A DNA stretch of 7,319 nucleotides, taken from Gammaproteobacteria bacterium. Its GTDB lineage: Bacteria > Pseudomonadota > Gammaproteobacteria > HK1. Below the pieces are notes generated by a model that had not been told where the DNA came from, did no database searches, and was given only the letters and a program-made list of their open reading frames with translations. The translations under genes and the position numbers were made by a program. This document shows positions 1-6,311 of this stretch, in pieces. The DNA lies in contig JAGRHX010000026.1 of the NCBI GenBank assembly GCA_020444775.1, positions 1 through 7,319 of the forward strand, given 5' to 3'. The stretch's first letter is position 1, and each line of letters starts with the position of its first letter.

Positions 1-380
1 TCGATCACCGGCAGCACCGATTTGCGCGAAACCGAGGTCCAGCAGCCGAACACGGCGGACACCTTCTGCACTTCCAGCAGTTCACGTGCCTTCTCGGCGA
101 ACAGCGGCCAGTTCGAGGCCGGGTCCACGACTACGGCTTCGAGCTGTTTGCCGAGCAGTCCGCCTTTCTTGTTCTGCTCTTCGATCAGCATCAGGACGGT
201 GTCTTTCAACGTGGTCTCGCTGATCGCCATGGTGCCGCTCAGCGAGTGAAGAACGCCGACCTTGATGGTATCTGCGGCGTGGACGAGCGTGGAAACGCTC
301 AGTGTCCCCAGCAGGGTCGCGACGGCGGCCGCTTTGGGCAGCGCCCGGACGAATGTCGGAAGTCTCTTCAGGGTATGCAT
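1..380 (-). CDS. urtA: Urea ABC transporter substrate-binding protein UrtA (5' part, cut by window edge)
   Basis: This is the periplasmic binding protein that captures urea and delivers it to the UrtBCDE permease. Only the first 126 codons are present; the family is usually a little over 400 residues. A basic N-terminus (residues 1-16) and an Ala/Leu-rich core (17-32) form a Sec signal peptide ending in VHA, with likely cleavage after A35 or A36. The mature part begins [20 protein letters not shown], and [34 protein letters not shown] and [17 protein letters not shown] follow. This series is characteristic of UrtA within the type I periplasmic binding fold. The ATG at 380 is preceded by GGAG at 386-389, five bases away. 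The closest alternative is an amide-binding relative such as FmdD, but the segments seen read as UrtA. The rest of the urt operon would lie beyond the left edge. Control is probably by RpoN and NtrC (sites at 537-553 and 627-705). Confidence 0.93.
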   Translation of the reverse strand, partial: MHTLKRLPTFVRALPKAAAVATLLGTLSVSTLVHAADTIKVGVLHSLSGTMAISETTLKDTVLMLIEEQNKKGGLLGKQLEAVVVDPASNWPLFAEKARELLEVQKVSAVFGCWTSVSRKSVLPVI

Positions 381-536
381 GCGTTCTCCAGTACGTTCTT
401 TGCGAGTACGTTGTTCGATGCCGGATTTCGAATGACCGGGCGGGGCACGCTCGAGCACTGCAAGAAGCGAGGCGAAACAAATGTTGTAGTGGCCCGCGAC
501 CCGGAGCGCACGTTCGATGACGCGCTGAGGGTGGAT

Positions 537-553
537 AAGCAACAAGGATGCCA
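537..553 (-). promoter_or_regulatory. Sigma-54 (RpoN) -24/-12 promoter of urtA
   Basis: Read on the minus strand the site is TGGCATCCTTGTTGCTT. It keeps TGGCA of the -24 box and TTGCT of the -12 box, with GG (552-551) and GC (540-539) separated by exactly ten bases, as RpoN promoters require. Only the two less conserved bases after TGGCA differ from the consensus TGGCACG-N4-TTGCW. The predicted start is near 527, leaving a leader of about 147 nt before the urtA ATG. Boxes for a nitrogen activator lie upstream at the expected distance, which strengthens the call. Confidence 0.75.
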
Positions 554-626
554 GCACCGGTCAGGCGCTGTATCGCGCCGTTAGCGTGCGTTGCAGGCTG
601 TCCAAGGCCGACCAGGACCCTGTTTC

Positions 627-643
627 TGCGCCAATCTGGCGCA
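627..643. promoter_or_regulatory. NtrC-like binding site 1, perfect palindrome
   Basis: TGCGCCA-ATC-TGGCGCA is a perfect 7-3-7 inverted repeat. It matches the enterobacterial NtrC consensus TGCACYA-N3-TGGTGCA except for one symmetric change in each arm. Its centre (635) is about 108 bp upstream of the predicted urtA start, within the range used by NtrC enhancers. Confidence 0.68.
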
Positions 644-646
644 TGC

Positions 647-663
647 CGGGCCAAACTGGTGCG
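647..663. promoter_or_regulatory. NtrC-like binding site 2, imperfect
   Basis: CGGGCCA-AAC-TGGTGCG keeps a strong right arm (TGGTGC) and a weaker left arm (GCCA part only). Its centre (655) is 20 bp from that of site 1, about two helical turns, so both dimers would face the same side of the DNA. Alone it would be unconvincing; it is called because of its neighbour. Confidence 0.5.
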
Positions 664-688
664 TCTTTGCTCGCATTCGGGATCGGTC

Positions 689-705
689 TGCGCACTTGCG
701 GTGCA
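689..705. promoter_or_regulatory. Possible NtrC-like site 3, weak
   Basis: TGCGCAC-TTG-CGGTGCA keeps the outer TGCGC and GGTGCA but loses the inner bases of both arms. Its centre (697) is 42 bp from that of site 2, about four helical turns. It may be a weak third enhancer site or chance in GC-rich DNA. Confidence 0.3.
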
Positions 706-816
706 GATCCGTGGGGCCGAGCCTCGACGTCGCGGTATGCTCTGGCCGATGATTACCGGCCGTGCCGGGAACTCACTGCACGGCGTTTGCAGCACACCAA
801 CAAATGGGGAGTCGTG

Positions 817-1761
817 ATGTCGGTACTCGCTTTCGCCAGCCCGACCGAGCCACCGGGGCCGTGGCTCGATTCGTTTGCCAGGCTCGCACCGCGGCTGGAG
901 CTACGGGTGTGGCCCGATGTCGGCGAGCCGGCCGAGGTGGACTATCTGCTTGCCTGGAACGCGGCGGCCGACGCGATCCGCGCCATGCCCAACCTGAAGG
1001 CGGTGTTCTCGTTGGGGGCCGGTGTGGACCATCTACAAGAGGTCGCGGCGGAGCTGGCGTGCATCCCGGTGGTCCGGATCAAGGACCAGGCGCTGACCGA
1101 GGGCATCACCGAGTACGTGGTCTATCACGTGCTCGGCTTCCATCGACACATGCATCGTTACCGAGCGCAGCAGCGCGAGCAGGTGTGGCGAGAGCTGCCG
1201 CAGACGCGCCCCGGGGACCGACGGGTAGGCATACTGGGTCTGGGGGTGCTCGGGCAGGACGCGGCTCGGGCGCTGGTCGCGCTCGGCTTCGACGTAAGTG
1301 GGTGGAGCCGCACGCCACGCCAGATCGAGGGGGTTCGGTGCCTGCACGGCGATGCGGGGCTGGACCAGCTGCTGCGCGATGCGCAGATCCTGGTGTGCTT
1401 GTTGCCGCTCACCGAGCAGACCCGTGGTCTGTTGAACCGCGCCAGGCTCGAAGGTCTTCCCGAAGGTGCTTGCCTTGTCAACGCCGGACGCGGTGCGCAG
1501 CTGGTGGAGGCTGATCTGATCAGCTGCCTGGATTCAGGGCACCTCGAGGGTGCGGCGCTGGACGTGTTCGCACGTGAACCATTGCCGCCTGGACATGTGT
1601 TCTGGGACCACCCGAAGATTCAGATCACCCCACACGTTGCGAGCATCACCAATCCTGATACCAGCACCCGCTACATACTCGAGCAGATCGAGCGTTTGAA
1701 CACGGCTGGCGTTACTGCGCTGGAGGCAGGGACCGTGGTCGACTGGCATCGCGGCTACTGA
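817..1761 (+). CDS. ghrA: GhrA-type glyoxylate/hydroxypyruvate reductase (D-2-hydroxyacid dehydrogenase family)
   Basis: This cytosolic enzyme likely reduces glyoxylate to glycolate and hydroxypyruvate to D-glycerate, using NADPH. The 314 residues match the length of E. coli GhrA (about 312). The nucleotide-binding motif GLGVLG is at residues 141-146. GWSRTPR at 162-168 follows the second beta strand, and its Ser-Arg pair favours NADP. The family's catalytic residues are in place: Arg225 in NAGRG, Glu254 in DVFAREPLP and His273 in TPHVAS. SLGAGVDHL at 65-73 is the usual substrate-loop segment. The ATG at 817 is chosen because GGGGAG (806-811) precedes it by five bases and the N-terminus MSVLAFASP fits the family; the frame stays open upstream to 586, but that extension looks like nothing. 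It is divergent from urtA and convergent with the TPR gene 42 bp downstream. Exact substrate preference is inferred from family. Confidence 0.88.
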   Translation: MSVLAFASPTEPPGPWLDSFARLAPRLELRVWPDVGEPAEVDYLLAWNAAADAIRAMPNLKAVFSLGAGVDHLQEVAAELACIPVVRIKDQALTEGITEYVVYHVLGFHRHMHRYRAQQREQVWRELPQTRPGDRRVGILGLGVLGQDAARALVALGFDVSGWSRTPRQIEGVRCLHGDAGLDQLLRDAQILVCLLPLTEQTRGLLNRARLEGLPEGACLVNAGRGAQLVEADLISCLDSGHLEGAALDVFAREPLPPGHVFWDHPKIQITPHVASITNPDTSTRYILEQIERLNTAGVTALEAGTVVDWHRGY

Positions 1762-1803
1762 GCACGGACTACCACGCTGTCGGCCGGGGTCCTGCCGGAT
1801 TGC

Positions 1804-4614
1804 CTACTTCAGGCTGTGCAGGAGGGCTTCGGCGCGCGGTTTCTCGCTGAAATCCTCTGCTCTGGACAGGATCAGCTCGAGTTCCTCGCGAGCGCCCGCG
1901 AGGTCACCGGTCTTGGCGCGTGCCGCGGCGAGGTGATAGCGGATGTCACTGTTATGCGGCGCCTTGGCCGCCGCCTTGTCCAGTAGTGCCAGACCTCGCT
2001 CCAGCTGGTCGGCGCGAACCAGCATCCAGCCCAGCGTGTCGGCAACCTCGGCCCTGTCCGGCGTTTGCGCATAGGCCCGCTCGGCGAGACCCAGGGCCCG
2101 TTCGTCGCCGAGCTGGTCGTACGCCCACGCCAGGTTGTTGAGCGCGATGCTGTCGGTCGGATTGACCTCGAGGATCTGCTCGTAGAGGCTTGCTGCGGCT
2201 GCCAGATCGCCGTCACGGAGCCGGATGGAGGCCAACACCCGGCGCGCAGCAGCATCTTGCGGATGCTGCTGCAGCCAGACGCTCAAGCGTTCGGCTGCCT
2301 GCCGGGTCTGGCCCAGGCTTACCTCCAGATTGGCGAGGCGGACCAGCGTATCGCTGCTTGCCGCGCGTTCGTAAGCGGTCGTGTAGTGCTCGAGCGCCGT
2401 CTCCGGCCTACCCTGGGCGATCTGGATCTCACCCATCAACAGCGACCCGATGGCCGCGTCCGGTAGCGCCTGCGCAACTTCGCGTGTGAGGTCACTCGCG
2501 CGGTCGTAGTCGCGCGCGGCTATCGCCAGGCGGGCGAGTCCGATGCGCGCCGCTTGCAGATCCGGTGCAATGGAAAGTGCCTGCTCCAGACTGGCGCGTG
2601 CCGCGTCGAGCTGCTGTTGGCTGGCCTGGATCTGACCACGTTGCAGGAGCAGTGTCGCATCCTTGGGGCGCAGCTCTATGGCGCTCTGCACGGCCTCCAG
2701 GGCCCGCTCGGGCTCACCGCCGGCGAGTAGGGCTCTTGCGAGCAGGCTCTTGACCACGGCGTCACGTGGTGCGATTGCGACGGCCTCACGAATGACCTGC
2801 AGGGCCTTGACCGGATCGCCCTTGAGCAGATGGAAATTTCCCAGCACCAGGCGCGGGCGTAGCGCGTTCCGATTGTGTTGGCGTGCCTGCTCGAGCTTGC
2901 GCAGGCTGGACTGCTCATCGCCGCGTCGAGCATCCAGGTTGGCCAGCGCCAGCAGGGCCTGGGCGTTGTTGGGATCGGCCTCGAGGATCTCGTTCAGCCA
3001 GCGCTCCGCCGTCGGTACATCGTTTTCGAGTATGGCCAGACGTGCCAGGTTGAGGCGGGCAGGCGCGTAGTCGGCGGCCAGCTCGACGGCCCCCTGATAG
3101 TAGTGGCGTGCTGCTTCTCGGTCACCTGCCGTTTCCTCGACCACGCCCTTCAGATTGTGGGCGGTGGCTTGTTTCGGGTACTTCTGGAGCAGCGAGTCTG
3201 CCTGTAACCGTGCTTGTTCGGTATCGCCCTGGCGCAGCTGTGCCAGCAACAGAAGCACCTCGGCACGCGCGAAGTCGGGGTGCTGATCCACCGCGGCCCG
3301 AAGCGTCTCGATCGCGCCCTCGGTATCACCACTCGCGAGTCGATTCACGGCCTGTTGCGTCTGGATCGACGCTGTCATCTGCGTTTGCTGCTCGCCAGCC
3401 GCGGCAGCCGCACGGTCGAGGTAGCGTTGCGCCAGCTCAGGTTGGTTGAGTTGCATGTGGGCGCTACCCAACAACGCCATCAACCGCGGATCCTCCGGAG
3501 TGGATTCGGCCTGGGTCTTCAACAGCTCGATGGCTTCCTCGGGGCGTCGTTGCTCCAGCAACACCGAGGCCAGCAGCTGACGAGCCGTGGTGCTGTCTGG
3601 ATGCTGCATCAGATGTCGGCGCACCAGGTCTTCCGCCTGCGAGAACTCGCCAGCGCGGAAGTGCAGCTGACCGCCCAGCAACAGGCTGGGGCCGTGGTTC
3701 GGATCCCGGGCCAGCGCCTCACGTACCGCGGCAAGCGCTTCGTCGTTCTGGTTCCGCAGACGCAGGCGGCTGGCGTTCAGGAACTGCACCGCGGCTGATC
3801 TGGGCTGTGAAGCGAGCAGGGCATCGATGTACGGCGCCGCACCTTGCGCGTCGCCGGTGGCCAGCAGCGCGCGTGCCAGGCCCAGCCGGGCGAGCGGATG
3901 CTCGCTCTCACCGTCCAGTCCCAGGGCCGTCGTGAACGACGTCCTGGCTGCCTCGTAATCGCCGCGGGACAGCTCCAACTCGCCCTTGAGCAGCCAGCTC
4001 TGGAGATCCGTCTTGCCGATGCCGGCGGTGGCCGATGCGAGAATGTCGAACGCCGCATCGGGGTCACCGCGCAACACCGCCAGCCGCGCAAGTCCACGTG
4101 CCGCTCGTGGGTCATTGGGGTCGGCCTGCCGGGCACGCTCGAACCATTGCCGCGCCGAGTGCATGGATTCGGCATCTGGCGGGGGATCTCCCGGGGCGCG
4201 ACCGAGGGCTGCCTCGGCGCGAAGCAGATACCACTCCAGACCCTGATTCTCGGCCGGCAATTCGTCGAGCAGGCCACGTAATGACCCGAGATCGCCGGCG
4301 ACCGCATGCGCCTTGGCCAGATCCAGCAGCGTCGCGTCGTCGTTGCGGCCCAGCCGTCGGGCAATGGCCAACTCCTTGGCCGCGGCCGGCCCGTTCCCGG
4401 CCTGCAGGTACAGGCGGCCAAGCATCTGCCGCGCCTCGGCCGTCTCCCCGTCGATTTGTAGCGCGTTCTTCAGCTCGATGATCGCCGATTGTCGTTCTCC
4501 GGCGTCGACGAACTGTTTCGCCCGCTGCAGGTGCTCGGCGATGCGCTCGTCGTCACTGCTGCAGCCGCCGAGCACGGCGACCAGACACACAATCAGCAAG
4601 GTTCGTACGATCAT
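1804..4614 (-). CDS. Large TPR-repeat lipoprotein, resembling PrsT of the PEP-CTERM/exosortase system
   Basis: This is an envelope-anchored scaffold made almost wholly of tetratricopeptide repeats; no catalytic domain is visible. The 936-residue protein starts with a lipoprotein signal (MIVRTLLIVCLVAVLGGC), with Cys18 as the lipidated residue. Ser19 follows it, which favours transfer to the outer membrane. The opening QRAKQFVDAGERQSAIIELK, continuous TPRs and a C-terminal block from about residue 822 (LNNLAWAY, then ADTLGWMLVRADQLERGL, then IRYHLAAARAKTGD) resemble the PEP-CTERM-associated TPR lipoprotein family PrsT, which is of similar length. That family accompanies exosortase (XrtA/EpsH) exopolysaccharide loci. 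The ATG at 4614 is preferred over one at 4710, because it puts the signal peptide at the N-terminus; its ribosome site (GGA, close by) is weak. No exosortase or PEP-CTERM protein is in the window, so the pathway is an inference. A generic TPR lipoprotein is the alternative. Confidence 0.78.
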   Translation of the reverse strand: MIVRTLLIVCLVAVLGGCSSDDERIAEHLQRAKQFVDAGERQSAIIELKNALQIDGETAEARQMLGRLYLQAGNGPAAAKELAIARRLGRNDDATLLDLAKAHAVAGDLGSLRGLLDELPAENQGLEWYLLRAEAALGRAPGDPPPDAESMHSARQWFERARQADPNDPRAARGLARLAVLRGDPDAAFDILASATAGIGKTDLQSWLLKGELELSRGDYEAARTSFTTALGLDGESEHPLARLGLARALLATGDAQGAAPYIDALLASQPRSAAVQFLNASRLRLRNQNDEALAAVREALARDPNHGPSLLLGGQLHFRAGEFSQAEDLVRRHLMQHPDSTTARQLLASVLLEQRRPEEAIELLKTQAESTPEDPRLMALLGSAHMQLNQPELAQRYLDRAAAAAGEQQTQMTASIQTQQAVNRLASGDTEGAIETLRAAVDQHPDFARAEVLLLLAQLRQGDTEQARLQADSLLQKYPKQATAHNLKGVVEETAGDREAARHYYQGAVELAADYAPARLNLARLAILENDVPTAERWLNEILEADPNNAQALLALANLDARRGDEQSSLRKLEQARQHNRNALRPRLVLGNFHLLKGDPVKALQVIREAVAIAPRDAVVKSLLARALLAGGEPERALEAVQSAIELRPKDATLLLQRGQIQASQQQLDAARASLEQALSIAPDLQAARIGLARLAIAARDYDRASDLTREVAQALPDAAIGSLLMGEIQIAQGRPETALEHYTTAYERAASSDTLVRLANLEVSLGQTRQAAERLSVWLQQHPQDAAARRVLASIRLRDGDLAAAASLYEQILEVNPTDSIALNNLAWAYDQLGDERALGLAERAYAQTPDRAEVADTLGWMLVRADQLERGLALLDKAAAKAPHNSDIRYHLAAARAKTGDLAGAREELELILSRAEDFSEKPRAEALLHSLK

Positions 4615-4693
4615 GGTTCCAGGGTCCAGACGCGGGTTGAGCGAGGGCCGGGAGCGGGCGTGCGCTGGGGCGGGACGCGGCGCGAACCGCAGC

Positions 4694-4706
4694 GGAATCT
4701 GATTCC
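4694..4706. promoter_or_regulatory. Palindrome upstream of the TPR gene, possible operator
   Basis: GGAATC-T-GATTCC is a perfect 6-1-6 inverted repeat about 80 bp upstream of the TPR lipoprotein start. A further copy of the half-site, GGAATC, lies at 4735-4740. It could bind a regulator of the TPR gene. No known factor is assigned, and no clear -35/-10 pair was seen beside it. Confidence 0.3.
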
Positions 4707-4813
4707 ACATGGTAGCGCTGTTGCCGGCGCGGTTGGAATCGAGTGCGCCTTGGGGTCAGTGAGACCACCCGCGGAGGGGGCGCTGCGCGCTGGCGATGTC
4801 ATGCCCCCGCGTC

Positions 4814-4833
4814 GGCGAGCCCGGTGGCTCGCC
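4814..4833 (-). terminator. Strong stem-loop after the 231-residue gene, possible terminator without a U tract
   Basis: GGCGAGCC and GGCTCGCC form a perfect 8-bp stem with a four-base loop, about 50 bp beyond the stop of the upstream minus-strand gene. No run of T follows on either strand, so it is not a classic intrinsic terminator. It could cap and protect the 3' end of the upstream mRNA, assist Rho-dependent ending, or partly separate that gene from the TPR gene. Confidence 0.4.
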
Positions 4834-4883
4834 CCTCGATTCACGATCGCTTGGACTCAGGACCGATCGACTTCGGTTGTGGC

Positions 4884-5579
4884 TCAGTTGATGGAGAAGG
4901 TGACATCACCGCGGGCGTTGAACAGCCGCAGGGCCGGCGAGTCGTCCTCGGTCATTTCGAAGGTCGCCCGGGTGCGGCCGCGCTTGTCCGACAGGTCGAT
5001 GAACGGTGTGTCGTCGAAGCGCAGGCCCAACGACATCCGCGGCTTGCCATTGGCGTCCATCAACTGCAACACGGGCACCTTCGAGAACATACGTAGGAAT
5101 AATCGAGCGTTGCCGCTATTGTCGACCAGGGTCAGCTCCTTGGATTCCATCAAGGTCTGCTTGATGATGGTCTCTTCAGTGAGGAACTTCGGGATACCGA
5201 TTGCCAGCGCGCCCGCTATGGCGAGCAGACAGCCCACCCGCAGATAACGATTGGTGCGTTCCACGCGTTCCAGACGCTGGAAGACGTCGGCCAGACGTGT
5301 GTCGTAGCTGGGACTCGGCGCGGTCTCTGCCCGGTGTTCCGCGCCCTGGTCGTCATGGACCCGGGCCGGGTCGGCTGTCGCGTTGCTGGCAGCATCCGGC
5401 TTGTCGCCTTCCGTGCGTGCCTGCCCGGGTGCTGGCGTCGATTCCGGTGGCGGTACCGGTCTGAGGTCACGTGCTACCGAGGTCCCAGTCGACCCCCCAG
5501 TCGACCCCCATGATGCACGTGGAGAGAGTTCGTCATAGTCCTTCCGCGCCGCTTGCCCCTCGAACGGATGCTGGCTCAT
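4884..5579 (-). CDS. Unrecognised single-pass membrane protein with four C-terminal 23-residue repeats
   Basis: I do not recognise a named family. The 231 residues divide into four parts. Residues 1-92 are Pro/Ser/Thr/Ala-rich and probably disordered. Residues 93-113 (DTRLADVFQRLERVERTNRYL) are charged and helical, perhaps a short coiled coil. Residues 114-130 form one hydrophobic helix, with arginines on its N-terminal side predicting N-inside topology. The C-terminal domain, from about 148 to the end, would then be periplasmic and consists of four tandem beta-type repeats. The ATG at 5579 has AGGAG at 5587-5591, seven bases away. The gene lies upstream of the TPR lipoprotein on the same strand with a 269-bp gap, so an operon is possible but unproven. 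A sigma-54-like promoter sits at 5601-5617. The repeat style recalls short DxxGxxR repeats in various uncharacterised bacterial proteins, whose function is unknown. Confidence 0.8.
   Translation of the reverse strand: MSQHPFEGQAARKDYDELSPRASWGSTGGSTGTSVARDLRPVPPPESTPAPGQARTEGDKPDAASNATADPARVHDDQGAEHRAETAPSPSYDTRLADVFQRLERVERTNRYLRVGCLLAIAGALAIGIPKFLTEETIIKQTLMESKELTLVDNSGNARLFLRMFSKVPVLQLMDANGKPRMSLGLRFDDTPFIDLSDKRGRTRATFEMTEDDSPALRLFNARGDVTFSIN
4887..5138 (-). repeat. Four tandem 23-residue protein repeats (coding)
   Basis: Within the 231-residue protein, key residues recur with a period of 22-23. Asp153, Asp175, Asp198 and Asn221 align, as do Gly156, Gly178, Gly201 and Gly224. Arg159, Arg181 and Arg204 align, and so do Pro169, Pro192 and Pro215. 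Each unit has a short hydrophobic strand (such as LTLVD or LQLMD), a polar turn (DxxG), then a second strand beginning near the Arg. This suggests a repeated beta-hairpin that could stack into a solenoid or small beta sheet. The last copy is shortened at the C-terminus. Confidence 0.75.
5486..5509. repeat. Perfect 12-bp tandem duplication inside the 231-residue gene
   Basis: CAGTCGACCCCC occurs twice in a row. Its length is a multiple of three, so copy changes add or remove four residues (Gly-Ser-Thr-Gly type) in the disordered N-terminal part without shifting the frame. It probably arose by slippage. Confidence 0.8.
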
Positions 5580-5600
5580 GGATAGACTCCTGGTCCTGTT

Positions 5601-5617
5601 CGCAATTGTTCTGCCAA
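5601..5617 (-). promoter_or_regulatory. Sigma-54-like -24/-12 promoter in front of the 231-residue gene
   Basis: On the minus strand TTGGCAGAACAATTGCG keeps TTGGCA and TTGC, with GG and GC separated by exactly ten bases. The predicted start, near 5590, falls on the ribosome-binding site (5587-5591), leaving a leader of only about eleven bases. That is tight and lowers confidence. No palindrome for an activator was identified upstream. Confidence 0.42.
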
Positions 5618-5881
5618 GTAGTGGAGCATCAGCCGGGCGTAGCGGAACGGATGAATCAGGTCTGGACTCGCGGCTGGCCAGCTGGACCCGCCAGATGGAT
5701 CCGCGACTTGCTTGCCGTGCGGCTCGTGGATGTCAAGCGACCCGGGACCCGGAGTCGGAGATTGGTCCACATCCAGACAGCGCCGACCGACTCGTGTGCC
5801 GGTGGCATCAAGGCGACCTGATTGTCATGTTCTCGGGCGGAAGCAATCGGTGGCTGCCGGGCGCGGCAAGACTCGAACCAC

Positions 5882-5910
5882 ATCCGGTCACTCGCAAATG
5901 CGTACCGGAT
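5882..5910. repeat. Two-tier inverted repeat (hairpin)
   Basis: ATCCGGT (5882-5888) pairs with ACCGGAT (5904-5910). Inside them CGCA (5893-5896) pairs with TGCG (5899-5902), with small internal bulges. The result is an 11-bp interrupted hairpin immediately beside the 14-bp tandem repeat. No T run follows it. Confidence 0.5.
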
Positions 5911-5914
5911 CGAA

Positions 5915-5943
5915 CGATGCCGTGCTGGCGATGCCGTGCTGGC
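5915..5943. repeat. Perfect tandem duplication of a 14-bp unit
   Basis: GATGCCGTGCTGGC occurs at 5916-5929 and again at 5930-5943, with one matching base extending to the left. The unit length is not a multiple of three, consistent with non-coding DNA. Two copies suggest recent slippage. Confidence 0.8.
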
Positions 5944-6295
5944 TACCTGCTTGTTCCGCGCATAGCGCTCCAGCGCTTCACCTCTCCTGTCTCCTGCCCC
6001 GTCTCACGCTCCGTCGTGCGCGGGACAGACTGTTGCCGGTATCAGCCGTGTTTCCCGGCCACCGGAACTCACCCCCTACGTTCTTATGTATCGTCGGGCC
6101 GTCTTCGAACTGTCGAGCATGGCACTGTCTCACGTGCTCATGAGCGTGTTGTCCCGAGCCCTGGTGCGCTGACGCGCAGATCGGTACCTCAGGGGTACGG
6201 CGCCCAGGACCCGGGCGGGTCTCGAATCGAAGCTGGATCAGCGTGAAGTCCGACGCCGACGCACCCCTATCGTGAACCAGCCGTCGCGGTTTCGC

Positions 6296-6311
6296 TGTGA
6301 CAGATGTCACG
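6296..6311. promoter_or_regulatory. CRP/Vfr-like palindrome, orphan
   Basis: TGTGA-CAGATG-TCACG matches the CRP-family core TGTGA-N6-TCACA in nine of ten bases, and its inner part GTGAC-AGAT-GTCAC is a perfect inverted repeat. It is about 640 bp upstream of fhs and about 720 bp from the start of the 231-residue gene. No good promoter was found at the usual distances on either side, so its target is unclear. Confidence 0.35.

Larger units (their letters stand above)
381..816. other. Divergent intergenic control region between urtA and ghrA
   Basis: This 436-bp stretch contains no credible gene; the open frames crossing it have no plausible start signal or family resemblance. It carries the sigma-54 promoter for urtA (537-553), three NtrC-like boxes (627-643, 647-663, 689-705) and a predicted urtA leader of about 147 nt (roughly 381-527). 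Inside the leader the octamer AGTACGTT occurs twice, at 390-397 and 405-412. No convincing sigma-70 promoter for ghrA was found. TATGCT at 736-741 could be a -10 element but has no matching -35. Confidence 0.7.

Noticed and set aside
586..816. N-terminal extension of the ghrA frame to an upstream ATG
   Set aside because: The extra 77 residues are Arg/Ala/Cys-rich, overlap the NtrC-like boxes and lack a ribosome site. The start at 817 has GGGGAG and gives the normal family length.
1762..1803. Terminator between the convergent ghrA and TPR genes
   Set aside because: Only a 4-bp stem can be drawn and no T run is present on either strand, so no terminator is called.
4615..4710. Longer start for the TPR lipoprotein at 4710
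   Set aside because: It would bury the lipoprotein signal behind 32 Pro/Arg-rich residues and has no ribosome site.
5866..5881. Second GG-N10-GC sigma-54-like site on the minus strand
   Set aside because: It keeps TGG and TTGC but loses the CAC of the -24 box and lies about 300 bp from the nearest start codon.
5855..5885. Minus-strand GGTTCGAGT resembling a tRNA T-loop
   Set aside because: The flanking bases cannot form the 5-bp T stem, and no acceptor, D or anticodon arms are present.
5578..6246. 222-codon open frame on the plus strand
   Set aside because: Its start overlaps the start codon of the minus-strand gene. Its composition is random-looking, it crosses the 14-bp tandem repeat and hairpin, and it shows no domain.
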